A stretch of 5,876 nucleotides of DNA from an uncultured Eubacteriales bacterium (GTDB lineage: Bacteria; Bacillota; Clostridia; Oscillospirales; Oscillospiraceae), in the NCBI GenBank assembly GCA_900549705.1, contig URPI01000135.1, positions 1-5,876 of the forward strand. The letters are read 5' to 3'. Shown here one piece after another: positions 1 through 5,437 of the stretch. A program made the position numbers and the translations under genes. The notes below the pieces were generated by a model that did not search any database, was not told the DNA's origin, and was given only the letters and a program-made list of their open reading frames with translations. How positions within the stretch are numbered: the stretch's first letter is position 1; every line of letters begins with the position of its first letter.

Positions 1-13
1 GTGAACTTTTGCC

Positions 14-38
14 GCTGTGAACCGCTCTCGCGGACAGC
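14..38 (-). other. 5' leader hairpin with GNRA tetraloop
   Basis: Immediately after the predicted transcription start, the minus-strand RNA can fold into a nine-pair stem. The outer arms are GCTGT/ACAGC and the inner arms CCGC/GCGG. The loop is GAGA, a GNRA tetraloop, and a three-base bulge (TTC) sits on the 3' side. There is no U-tract after it, so it is not an intrinsic terminator. It could be a 5' mRNA-stabilising stem, part of a larger leader or protein-binding element, or the start of a structured RNA. The window ends 13 bases later, so the choice cannot be made here. Confidence 0.5.
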
Positions 39-44
39 TCAGAT

Positions 45-73
45 ATATTAACACCACTGGCAGGTTTTGTCAA
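45..73 (-). promoter_or_regulatory. SigA-type promoter for an unseen gene to the left
   Basis: Read on the minus strand, TTGACA (73-68) and TAATAT (50-45) are separated by exactly 17 bases. This is a near-perfect vegetative promoter, with a perfect -35 and a good -10. Transcription would start near base 38-39 and run off the left edge, so the gene it serves is not in the window. The -35 box overlaps the stop codon of the upstream germination permease gene. The next gene therefore has its own strong housekeeping promoter and does not depend on the sporulation operon. The call rests on sequence match only. Confidence 0.75.
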
Positions 74-924
74 GCACTTTTTTCGACTTTTTTCAATTTC
101 TTTTTCAGTCCCCACAGCAGTGGTATCACGCCCCACAGCAGCAGCTCCAACGCCGCAAGTGCCTCCCCGCGAATGTCAATTCCCGTCAGATAAATTCCGT
201 AGGCCAGCAGTGCAGAAATCCACACGCCCTTCTTTTTTTCCGACTTCTCTTGAACGCTGTCCAGCACAAAGCTGATTGCCGCAAACCACCCGATTGTTAT
301 GGCGCTGGCTGCCAGGCTTTCCAGATGAGTTGCCGCACCGCCCAGAGAGATGCCTCGGCTGTATCCATAGATAGAATCGCTGCCCGCAGTGAGGACAGAT
401 GCAGCGGTTGCCGCAATGCCATTAAGGGGGATGGCTGCATTCCCATTTCTCCGGGACAGCAGCGGCAGGAGCAGTACCGCCGCAAGGGTCAGATCCGGCA
501 CCTGCGCCTTGGGAACCAGGTCTTGCGGTTTTACCTGCTTCAATCCCGCAATTGCCAGGAGCGCCAGCACCAGATAGACACCGTACCGCAGAACGCTCGC
601 CCCACGGATGGCATTGCCCTTCTGTACCCCATAGGCAGCCAGCGTCAGTAGCACCGCAGGCACAGCATAGTTTGCCCCCGTCCCCGGCCAGCTCCGGTGC
701 GTCCACTCCAGCAGCTTTGCCAGAATCAGTGCTGCCGCAATGCATTGAAGCTTTTTCAGCCAATCCCATTCAGGGACTTCCTGTGTGCTCGCACAGGTGC
801 AAATCAACAGTGCCGCCAATGTCAGAATGAGCGTTGGCAGCCAGTTTTTCCCCACTGCGGCCTCTGCGGCCGGAACAGTAAGCGCCAGCACTTCAAAGGG
901 ACGATAGGCTTTTTCAGTTTTCAA
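70..924 (-). CDS. GerAB-like spore germination permease, short and divergent
   Basis: This is probably the B (permease-like, APC superfamily) subunit of a GerA-type germinant receptor in the spore inner membrane. From a TTG start it encodes 284 aa, with about eight hydrophobic segments (roughly residues 28-46, 58-72, 85-100, 111-128, 144-158, 205-222, 233-249 and 255-273) and a basic C-terminus (WGLKKKLKK). Typical GerAB proteins have about 360 residues and ten helices, so this one is reduced. The segment ISLGGAATHLESL (192-204) followed by a helix resembles the IS-G-xxERLD/E block of GerAB proteins. The start was chosen because GGAGGG (941-936) lies 11 bases upstream of TTG. The alternative ATG at 981 would overlap the preceding gene by 68 bases and add a non-hydrophobic, Cys/Arg-rich extension. 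With TTG, the overlap with the C subunit is 11 bases, which suggests translational coupling. Position in the operon is a large part of the evidence; sequence identity alone is weak. Confidence 0.6.
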   Translation of the reverse strand: MKTEKAYRPFEVLALTVPAAEAAVGKNWLPTLILTLAALLICTCASTQEVPEWDWLKKLQCIAAALILAKLLEWTHRSWPGTGANYAVPAVLLTLAAYGVQKGNAIRGASVLRYGVYLVLALLAIAGLKQVKPQDLVPKAQVPDLTLAAVLLLPLLSRRNGNAAIPLNGIAATAASVLTAGSDSIYGYSRGISLGGAATHLESLAASAITIGWFAAISFVLDSVQEKSEKKKGVWISALLAYGIYLTGIDIRGEALAALELLLWGVIPLLWGLKKKLKKVEKSA

Positions 925-1369
925 GAATACATCTTCCCTCCGTACAGCGCAGCGTTGGAAGCATCGTGTCTGCGTCCGCATCCATAAGTTTGGTTTCCGG
1001 GGTGTGCTCCCCCAGGTATTCCCCTACCCGCTCCATGTCCAGTTCATCCGATGACTGACACACCCGGACATCCGGGCGAAGCTGCTGCCGGAAATCATCC
1101 AGCAGGAATTGGGCATCCGGGCGTACAATCAGCGTCTGCACCGTGTCCAGGAACAGATGCCCCGGCGTGGTCTGCTCCAGATCCTTGATGGCTGCATCCA
1201 GCGTCTCGCCCCAGCCAATCTGATTGGTATCCGTTTTCAAATATACCTGCCGCTCCGCCGTTCCGGCTTCCAGCAAGGAAACCGGATGAAGCTGCCCCAG
1301 CTCCGTCCCAGGGCTGGGGAGAACAGCAAGCGCCAGCAGCGCCAGCACCGCCCAAATCCAATGCTTCAT
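914..1369 (-). CDS. miniature GerAC-like germination protein (N-terminal domain only)
   Basis: This 151-residue exported or membrane-anchored protein has a hydrophobic leader at residues 4-19, then a soluble domain. The stretch from GWGETLDAAIKDLEQ (52-66) through HLFLDTVQTLIV (71-82) to the DDFRQQLRPDVRV region (91-103) resembles the N-terminal domain of GerAC germinant-receptor lipoproteins, in which an E-G-x-T-(L/F)-x-x-A helix is followed by the F/L-G/D-H-L-K-V-I-I-like strand. GerAC proteins are usually about 370-400 aa and lipidated; here the large C-terminal domain is absent and no lipobox cysteine follows the leader (ends LPSPGT). The ATG overlaps the stop of gerAA in an ATGA arrangement, with AGGAG (1383-1379) 9 bases upstream, and the 3' end overlaps the permease start. 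It lies between A and B subunits, which supports a receptor role. The assignment to GerAC is an inference from a short similarity plus context. Confidence 0.55.
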   Translation of the reverse strand: MKHWIWAVLALLALAVLPSPGTELGQLHPVSLLEAGTAERQVYLKTDTNQIGWGETLDAAIKDLEQTTPGHLFLDTVQTLIVRPDAQFLLDDFRQQLRPDVRVCQSSDELDMERVGEYLGEHTPETKLMDADADTMLPTLRCTEGRCILEN

Positions 1370-2787
1370 TTCTGCCGTCTCCTATCCAGGGGATTCATGC
1401 GTGGGTTGCGAGCACTTCGATATTTTAAGCGGTGGCGAACAATGCCGTTGCCATCCTCCGACTGGAAGGGAGACAGGTACGGAACGCCCAGGCTGTTCAG
1501 GCCGCCCAGATGCATGGCCAAGGCAATCAGTCCTGCCGTCAGCCCAAACAACCCCGCCGCTGTGCCCAGAATTGCCAGTCCAAAGCGCCACACCCGGATT
1601 GCCTCTGCCAAATCCCGATTGGGCAGCACAAAGCCGCAGATGCCCGCCACGCTGACAATAATCAGCGCTGCCGGTGAAATAAAGCCCGCCTCCACCGCCG
1701 CCGTGCCCACCACGATGCCTCCCACGGTGGATACCGACTGGCCGATTGCCTGGGGCAGATGGATGCCGCTTTCCTGCAGCAATTCAAAGGCAATCAGCAG
1801 ACTGAGCACCTCCACCGCCGAGGAAAAGGGGACGTTTTTCTTGCTTTCAATCATCGCCCGCAGCAGGGGCAATGGAATCATCTGCTGATGGAACACCGTC
1901 AGTGCAATATAGAAGCCCGGCAGCAGCAGGCTTAAAATCAGTGCCCCATAGCGCAGCACCCGCACGCAAGAGGCTGTTACATAATCCCGGCTGATATCCT
2001 CCGGGCTATCCATCAGGCAGCCCAGGTCAACCGGTGCCAGATACCCCAGCGGGAGACCATCCACCAGCAGCCCCACCCGTCCTTCCAGCAGCCCCAGGCA
2101 GAAGGTGTCAGCGCGTTCAGTGTATTGCAGCAGCGGGAAAGCGGTAGCGCGGGAGCCGGTGACGGATTCCTCCACGCTTCCCGGGGTTAGAAAATTGTCA
2201 ATATCGATGGTATCCAGCCGTTTTTTCATCCGCTCCACCAGCTCCGGGGATGTGATTCCATCAATCCAGGCCACTGTCACATTGGTAAGGCTTCTGCGTC
2301 CCACCTTTGTTTCATCCAGCCGCAGCGCCGGTGTGCGAAGGTGACGGCGGATGACGCTGGTGTTGGTGCGCACCGTTTCCGTAAAGGCATCCTTGGGGCC
2401 TTTGACGGTATTTTCCACCTCCGGGGCGGAAAGACTCCGCTTCTCGCCGGTTTTCACCTCGAAGGCAATTGCCCCCACCCCCGGAAACAGCACCACGCAA
2501 AATCCGTTGACCAGCTTGAGCGCCGTTTGCTCCAAATCGGTGCAGGCATCCGCCACACTGTTATAGATCCCGCCATGGAGGGCATTGTCATAGAGCGCTT
2601 CCATGGTATTGCCCCGCAGATGCTCCGTCAGCGGCTTAAAAACATACTCGGAGGCATCTCCGCCGGAGGTCAGCCCATCGATGGAATAGGCGTACAGCGC
2701 AAAGCCCTGGCATTTCAGCGCCCGCACAACGAAATCCCCCGCATTGCCAAAGAGACTGCGGATGCCCTCATCTGTGATTTTTTCCAT
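1366..2787 (-). CDS. gerAA: GerA-family spore germination protein, A subunit
   Basis: This is the A subunit of a Ger-type nutrient germinant receptor, an inner spore membrane complex that senses small molecules and triggers ion and DPA release. It has 473 aa, in the usual 470-500 range. The N-terminal soluble part (about 1-270) carries the family block GPKDAFTETVRTNTSVIRRH (130-149), followed by LDETKVGRRS. The membrane part has hydrophobic segments near 275-297, 322-338, 354-388 and 405-427, with the characteristic NVPFSSAVEVL, ELLQESGIHLPQAIGQSVS and GGIVVGTAAVEAGFISPAA runs (318-374). The C-terminal tail is short and very basic (RRRQK). The start is set at 2787, because AGGAGGG lies just upstream. 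The frame is open 25 codons further, but the next upstream ATG (2862) has no such site and would lie upstream of the predicted promoter. This is the first gene of the A-C-B operon; its stop overlaps the next start by 4 bases. The germinant specificity cannot be read from sequence. Confidence 0.93.
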   Translation of the reverse strand: MEKITDEGIRSLFGNAGDFVVRALKCQGFALYAYSIDGLTSGGDASEYVFKPLTEHLRGNTMEALYDNALHGGIYNSVADACTDLEQTALKLVNGFCVVLFPGVGAIAFEVKTGEKRSLSAPEVENTVKGPKDAFTETVRTNTSVIRRHLRTPALRLDETKVGRRSLTNVTVAWIDGITSPELVERMKKRLDTIDIDNFLTPGSVEESVTGSRATAFPLLQYTERADTFCLGLLEGRVGLLVDGLPLGYLAPVDLGCLMDSPEDISRDYVTASCVRVLRYGALILSLLLPGFYIALTVFHQQMIPLPLLRAMIESKKNVPFSSAVEVLSLLIAFELLQESGIHLPQAIGQSVSTVGGIVVGTAAVEAGFISPAALIIVSVAGICGFVLPNRDLAEAIRVWRFGLAILGTAAGLFGLTAGLIALAMHLGGLNSLGVPYLSPFQSEDGNGIVRHRLKYRSARNPRMNPLDRRRQK

Positions 2788-2807
2788 GGGCTTCCCTCCT
2801 TGGATTC

Positions 2808-2837
2808 CATTATGCCCGGCTTTTTCAATGGGTATAC
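2808..2837 (-). promoter_or_regulatory. forespore (SigG-like) promoter of the germination operon
   Basis: On the minus strand GTATA (2837-2833) is followed after exactly 18 bases by CATAATG (2814-2808). The Bacillus SigG pattern is GHATR, 18 bases, CATHHTA, so the -35 matches fully and the -10 matches six of seven. The related SigF pattern also fits part of the same stretch (GGGCATAATG), so SigF cannot be excluded. The start site would be near 2801, giving a leader of only about 14 bases with AGGAGGG at its 5' end. Known ger operons are SigG-controlled, which agrees with the match. Confidence 0.65.
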
Positions 2838-2890
2838 GATGGGGCGGAATGGGGACAGGCAAGATTCTTTGCGTTCTGGGGGCGGCAGAA

Positions 2891-2935
2891 ATATGTTCTA
2901 AATAGTGTAAATTGTGTTGACTTTTCAGAACATCT
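2891..2935. repeat. inverted repeat around the -35 of the rightward promoter
   Basis: ATGTTCT at 2893-2899 and its exact complement AGAACAT at 2927-2933 form a 7-base inverted repeat, extendable to 9 with one mismatch. The centres are 34 bases apart. The left arm is upstream of the -35 box and the right arm sits in the spacer between -35 and -10, where a bound repressor would block polymerase. The arms resemble Firmicutes LexA half-sites (GAACAT/ATGTTC), but they are much too far apart for one LexA box. An operator role is a guess. Confidence 0.3.
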
Positions 2936-2945
2936 ATGGTATAAT
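2917..2945 (+). promoter_or_regulatory. SigA-type promoter of the phage-replisome-like gene
   Basis: TTGACT (2917-2922), a 17-base spacer and a perfect TATAAT (2940-2945) make a strong vegetative promoter. Transcription would begin near 2952, giving a leader of about 53 bases before the ATG at 3005. It is divergent from the forespore promoter about 80 bases to its left, so the two neighbouring units are expressed in different cell states. Confidence 0.85.
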
Positions 2946-3004
2946 CATTTCATCTTAAACGAACGCTTGAATACACAATCAGAAACGAAAGAGGGAATAT
3001 TATC

Positions 3005-3736
3005 ATGGCAGAAAAGGGAGTTGTCATTCGTCCGTCCTTTTGTGAGGCGATGAAGTCACTGGAAAAAGAAGACCAGCTGGATTTGTTCTGGGCCATCTGC
3101 AACTATGGCATTTACGGTGCAGAGCCACAGGGGCTGTCCACCCTGGCAGGGGCATTTTTTACCCTGATGCAGCCCAGCCTGGAAGCAGCGGCGACCCGGT
3201 ACAGCGCCAGCATTGCCGGTGGTGCATCCGGCGGTGCCCCCAAGGGAAACCAGAATGCGCGGAAGAAAAAGCCGGCAAAACAACCGGCGGAGGACACAGA
3301 AAACAACGAAGCAGCCCCTCAAAAACAACCTGTTGATTTAGAAGAACAACCGGAAAACAACCCCACTATTACGACTGCGAAAGCAACAGCTACCACAAAG
3401 GCTACTGCAAGAAATATGACAAATGATATTTGCTCCGCTTCTGAGGCGGGCAAGCCGCATAGAGAGAAAAAGTTTATTCCTCCCACACAGGAGGAGATTG
3501 ACGCTTACTGCCGGGAAACAGGCATCTGTGTAGAAGCGTCACGGTTTATTGACTACTACACATCTATCGGATGGAAGATTGGAAAGAACCCCATGAAAGA
3601 TTGGCAGGCGGCGGTGCGTTCCTGGTATGCCAAAAACAAAGCACGCAGCGAGAATGCGGATAATACCTGGGTGCTGGCACCCCAGGAAGACCCCTTTGAG
3701 GTTGCCATCCGGGAGGGCAGGTGTGTGTTTGATTGA
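3005..3736 (+). CDS. DUF6291-like, phage replisome-type protein
   Basis: This 243-residue protein resembles replication-accessory proteins common in Firmicutes phages and integrated elements. Residues 1-85 form an N-terminal helical domain of the DUF6291 kind (FCEAMKSLEKEDQLDLFWAI, then a small-residue ASGGAPKGNQNARKK turn). Residues 86-155 are a low-complexity linker rich in K, Q, P, N, T and A. Residues 156-210 form a C-terminal module (FIPPTQEEIDAYCRE, then FIDYYTSIGWKIGKNPMKDWQAAVRSW) typical of the tails of phage replisome-organiser and DnaD-like proteins, where it is thought to help recruit helicase or bind DNA. The start follows AGAGGG by 9 bases. No other phage genes are visible on either side. 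The linker DNA is more A-rich than the neighbouring genes, which suggests different ancestry. The exact biochemical role is unknown; the family assignment is from memory of the motifs. Confidence 0.75.
   Translation: MAEKGVVIRPSFCEAMKSLEKEDQLDLFWAICNYGIYGAEPQGLSTLAGAFFTLMQPSLEAAATRYSASIAGGASGGAPKGNQNARKKKPAKQPAEDTENNEAAPQKQPVDLEEQPENNPTITTAKATATTKATARNMTNDICSASEAGKPHREKKFIPPTQEEIDAYCRETGICVEASRFIDYYTSIGWKIGKNPMKDWQAAVRSWYAKNKARSENADNTWVLAPQEDPFEVAIREGRCVFD
3277..3364 (+). repeat. five AAAACAAC repeats inside the linker-coding DNA
   Basis: The octamer AAAACAAC begins at 3277, 3300, 3322 and 3354, and a one-mismatch copy, AGAACAAC, begins at 3343. The steps are 23, 22, 21 and 11 bases, close to two, two, two and one helical turns. 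Some copies extend to AAAACAACCGG. The copies encode KQP, ENN, KQP, EQP and ENN in two reading registers of the linker, so they are not a simple codon-level peptide repeat. Iterons inside an initiator gene are known from lambda O and related phages. A chance result of A-rich low-complexity coding is also possible. Confidence 0.35.
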
Positions 3737-3753
3737 TCCGGGGTGATTGAGGA

Positions 3754-3781
3754 TTGCAATTTCAGAAGGAACTGCTATACT
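3754..3781 (+). promoter_or_regulatory. extended -10 promoter for the Nudix-mnmE unit
   Basis: TTGCAA (3754-3759) is separated by 16 bases from TATACT (3776-3781). The dinucleotide TG at 3773-3774 precedes the -10 by one base, which makes an extended -10 that can compensate for the weaker -35. The predicted start near 3788 leaves a leader of about 65 bases before the ATG at 3853. No terminator was seen after the upstream gene, so read-through from its promoter is also possible. Confidence 0.55.
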
Positions 3782-3852
3782 ATTGTAGAAAAGCAGCATC
3801 TCATCCACTGTGTGCCTTGCGCCGCAAAAGATACCCAGGAGGAAAATTTACA

Positions 3853-4461
3853 ATGAGTGCCATTGGAAAAATCGAAAAGAAAGCCGGAAGCAAATTTCTG
3901 AGCTTCTATGAAATGGAGGCTGTCCACCGGGATGGCAGCAGCTCCCCCTATTATATGGCTTCCCGGAACGATGACGGCGCCAGCCTGACCGCCGTAACCC
4001 ACACCGTCCGCCCCAACGGCGTAACCATTTATTCCCTGCTGGAGGACAAGGTGGTGCTGGTGCGGCAATACCGGTATCCCCTGGGGGGCTATGTCTATGA
4101 ATTTCCCGCCGGGCTGGTAGAGCCGGGAGAAGACATTGCCGATGCCGCCGTGCGGGAAATGTACGAGGAAACCGGTCTTGTCTTTGCGCCCATTGCCAGT
4201 CCCTTCAGCCGCCCCTATTTTTCCAGCGTGGGCATGACCGACGAAAGCTGCTGTCTGGTATTCGGGCGCTGTCAGGGAACCCCCACCAGCATTCACCAGG
4301 AAAATACGGAAGACATCCAGGTGGTGCTTGCCGACAGGGCAGAATGCCGCCGGATTCTCGCCCAGGAGCAGGTTGCCATTCAGTGCGCCTATATGCTGAT
4401 GCATTTTGTGTCCAGTCAGGACAATCCCTTTGCTTTTTTAGAAGGAGAACACCATGTCTGA
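3853..4461 (+). CDS. Nudix hydrolase, probable ADP-ribose pyrophosphatase
   Basis: This 202-residue cytosolic enzyme carries a perfect Nudix box at residues 87-109: G87, E93, R101-E102, E105-E106, G108. The glutamates bind the divalent metals used to hydrolyse a nucleoside diphosphate linked to another moiety. The preceding block VVLVRQYRYPLGGYVYEFPAG (67-87) is the hallmark of the ADP-ribose pyrophosphatase group (NudF/YqkG type), which cleaves ADP-ribose to AMP and ribose 5-phosphate. Length fits that group (about 185-210 aa). The ATG at 3853 is chosen because AGGAGG (3837-3842) lies 10 bases before it; the frame is open upstream to 3754, but that extension (HPLCALRRKRYPGG) is leader DNA and overlaps the predicted promoter. 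The stop overlaps the mnmE start region by 8 bases, so the two are probably co-transcribed and coupled. The substrate is inferred from the family, not proven. Confidence 0.88.
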   Translation: MSAIGKIEKKAGSKFLSFYEMEAVHRDGSSSPYYMASRNDDGASLTAVTHTVRPNGVTIYSLLEDKVVLVRQYRYPLGGYVYEFPAGLVEPGEDIADAAVREMYEETGLVFAPIASPFSRPYFSSVGMTDESCCLVFGRCQGTPTSIHQENTEDIQVVLADRAECRRILAQEQVAIQCAYMLMHFVSSQDNPFAFLEGEHHV

Positions 4462-5437
4462 TGTGATTGCCGCCGTATCTACCGGCCGCCAAGTCTGTGC
4501 CATTGGCATCATTCGCCTCTCCGGTGACGGCTGCATTGCCGTTGCGGAGCGGGTTTTCACCCCGCTGAGCAAGCCCCTTCACGAAGCGGCAAACCGCAAG
4601 CTGGTGATGGGCACCCTCCACGATGCCCATGGGCGGGTCATCGATCAGTGCATGGCGGTGTGCAGCCGCCAGCCCCACAGCTACACCGGTGAGGACACCG
4701 TTGAATTTCACTGTCACGGTTCACCGGCGGTGCTGGCAGCGGGACTGGAAGCGCTGTACCACGCCGGTGCAAGACCCGCCGGACGGGGCGAATTTACCAA
4801 GCGGGCATTTTTGAACGGGAAAATGGACTTGACCCAGGCAGAAGCCGTCATCGACCTGATTGAAGCCGATACTGCCGATGCTGCCGCCAATGCCGCCGGT
4901 CAGGTAGGCGGCGTGCTGCAAAAGAAGCTGGCACCCATTTACGAGGAGCTGGTGAACCTGTGCAGCCATTTCCATGCCGTGCTGGATTACCCGGACGAGG
5001 ACATTGAGGATTTCGGGCTGCAAAATTATACCGCCACCCTCCGTGCCGCCGCCAAGGAGCTGTATGCCCTGCTGCAAACCTACGGGCAGGGTCGCATCCT
5101 CCGGCAGGGCGTGGCCGCTGCCATCGTAGGCAAGCCCAATGTGGGCAAATCCAGCCTTCTGAACGCGCTGGCAGGGTTTGACCGCTGCATCGTCACCGAC
5201 GTTCCCGGCACCACCCGGGATACCGTGGAGGAAACGGTGCTGCTGGGTTCCACCCGTCTGCGGCTCATCGACACCGCCGGTATCCGGGAAACCGCCGATA
5301 CCGTGGAGGCCATGGGCGTCCGGCGTTCCCGGGAAGCGGTGGAAAACGCCGATCTGGTGATCTTCGTCTGCGACGGCTCCCAGCCGTTGGACGAAGAAGA
5401 TCAAGCATCCGGCCGAATTTACGCAGATCGGCGCTGA
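4454..5437 (+). CDS. mnmE: MnmE (TrmE) tRNA-modification GTPase, 3' end lost at a chimeric join
   Basis: MnmE works with MnmG to install the (carboxymethyl)aminomethyl group on U34 of certain tRNAs, using a folate derivative and GTP hydrolysis. The N-terminal folate-binding domain is complete (IAAVSTGRQVCAIGIIRLSG; the HSYTGEDTVEFHCHG block at 75-89; RGEFTKRAFLNGKMDLTQAEAV at 110-131). The helical domain follows. The G domain shows G1 GKPNVGKS (226-233), G2 GTTRDT (252-257) and G3 DTAG (273-276). True MnmE sequence stops near residue 313-318 (bases 5391-5407). The last residues (about ASGRIYADRR, stop at 5435-5437) are rpsA DNA read out of frame. The family is about 455 aa, so the G4 NKxD motif, the rest of the helical domain and the C-terminal CxGK catalytic cysteine are missing. 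As written the product would be inactive; assembly error is the likely cause. AAGGAG (4442-4447) lies 6 bases before the ATG. Confidence 0.93.
   Translation: MSDVIAAVSTGRQVCAIGIIRLSGDGCIAVAERVFTPLSKPLHEAANRKLVMGTLHDAHGRVIDQCMAVCSRQPHSYTGEDTVEFHCHGSPAVLAAGLEALYHAGARPAGRGEFTKRAFLNGKMDLTQAEAVIDLIEADTADAAANAAGQVGGVLQKKLAPIYEELVNLCSHFHAVLDYPDEDIEDFGLQNYTATLRAAAKELYALLQTYGQGRILRQGVAAAIVGKPNVGKSSLLNALAGFDRCIVTDVPGTTRDTVEETVLLGSTRLRLIDTAGIRETADTVEAMGVRRSREAVENADLVIFVCDGSQPLDEEDQASGRIYADRR
5391..5407. other. probable chimeric junction, mnmE to rpsA
   Basis: Across this short stretch the DNA makes sense both as mnmE (LDEEDQA, codons from 4454) and as Bacteroidales rpsA (TKKIKHP, a different frame). 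Left of it only MnmE is recognisable; right of it only S1. A word of about 15-17 bases shared by the two genes would be enough to join them falsely in a k-mer assembly or by template switching. No transposon end, att-like core or target duplication is visible at the join. Confidence 0.8.

Noticed and set aside
67..651. 194-codon open frame on the plus strand over the permease gene
   Set aside because: It is antisense to the permease gene, lacks a ribosome binding site, has no recognisable domain and has a Gln/Arg/Cys-rich composition typical of a reverse-strand shadow.
1109..1888. 259-codon plus-strand frame antisense to the germination genes
   Set aside because: It spans the ends of two real minus-strand genes, has no ribosome binding site and shows no family motif.
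2341..2901. 186-codon plus-strand frame over the gerAA start
   Set aside because: It runs through the gerAA start and the forespore promoter, and has no ribosome binding site or motif; it is a shadow.
2788..3004. Riboswitch, tRNA or small RNA in the divergent intergenic region
   Set aside because: Apart from the two promoters and a weak inverted repeat I see no stable stem, terminator or conserved RNA motif.
3364..3420. Tandem repeat in the Thr/Ala/Lys-rich linker (ACTACNGC-like words)
   Set aside because: The words vary in length and sequence and follow from low-complexity Thr-Ala-Lys coding; no regular unit can be defined.
3772..3797. Hairpin CTGCT/AGCAG as a terminator of the phage-like gene
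   Set aside because: The stem has only five pairs, an internal loop and no following T-run, and it lies over the -10 of the Nudix promoter.
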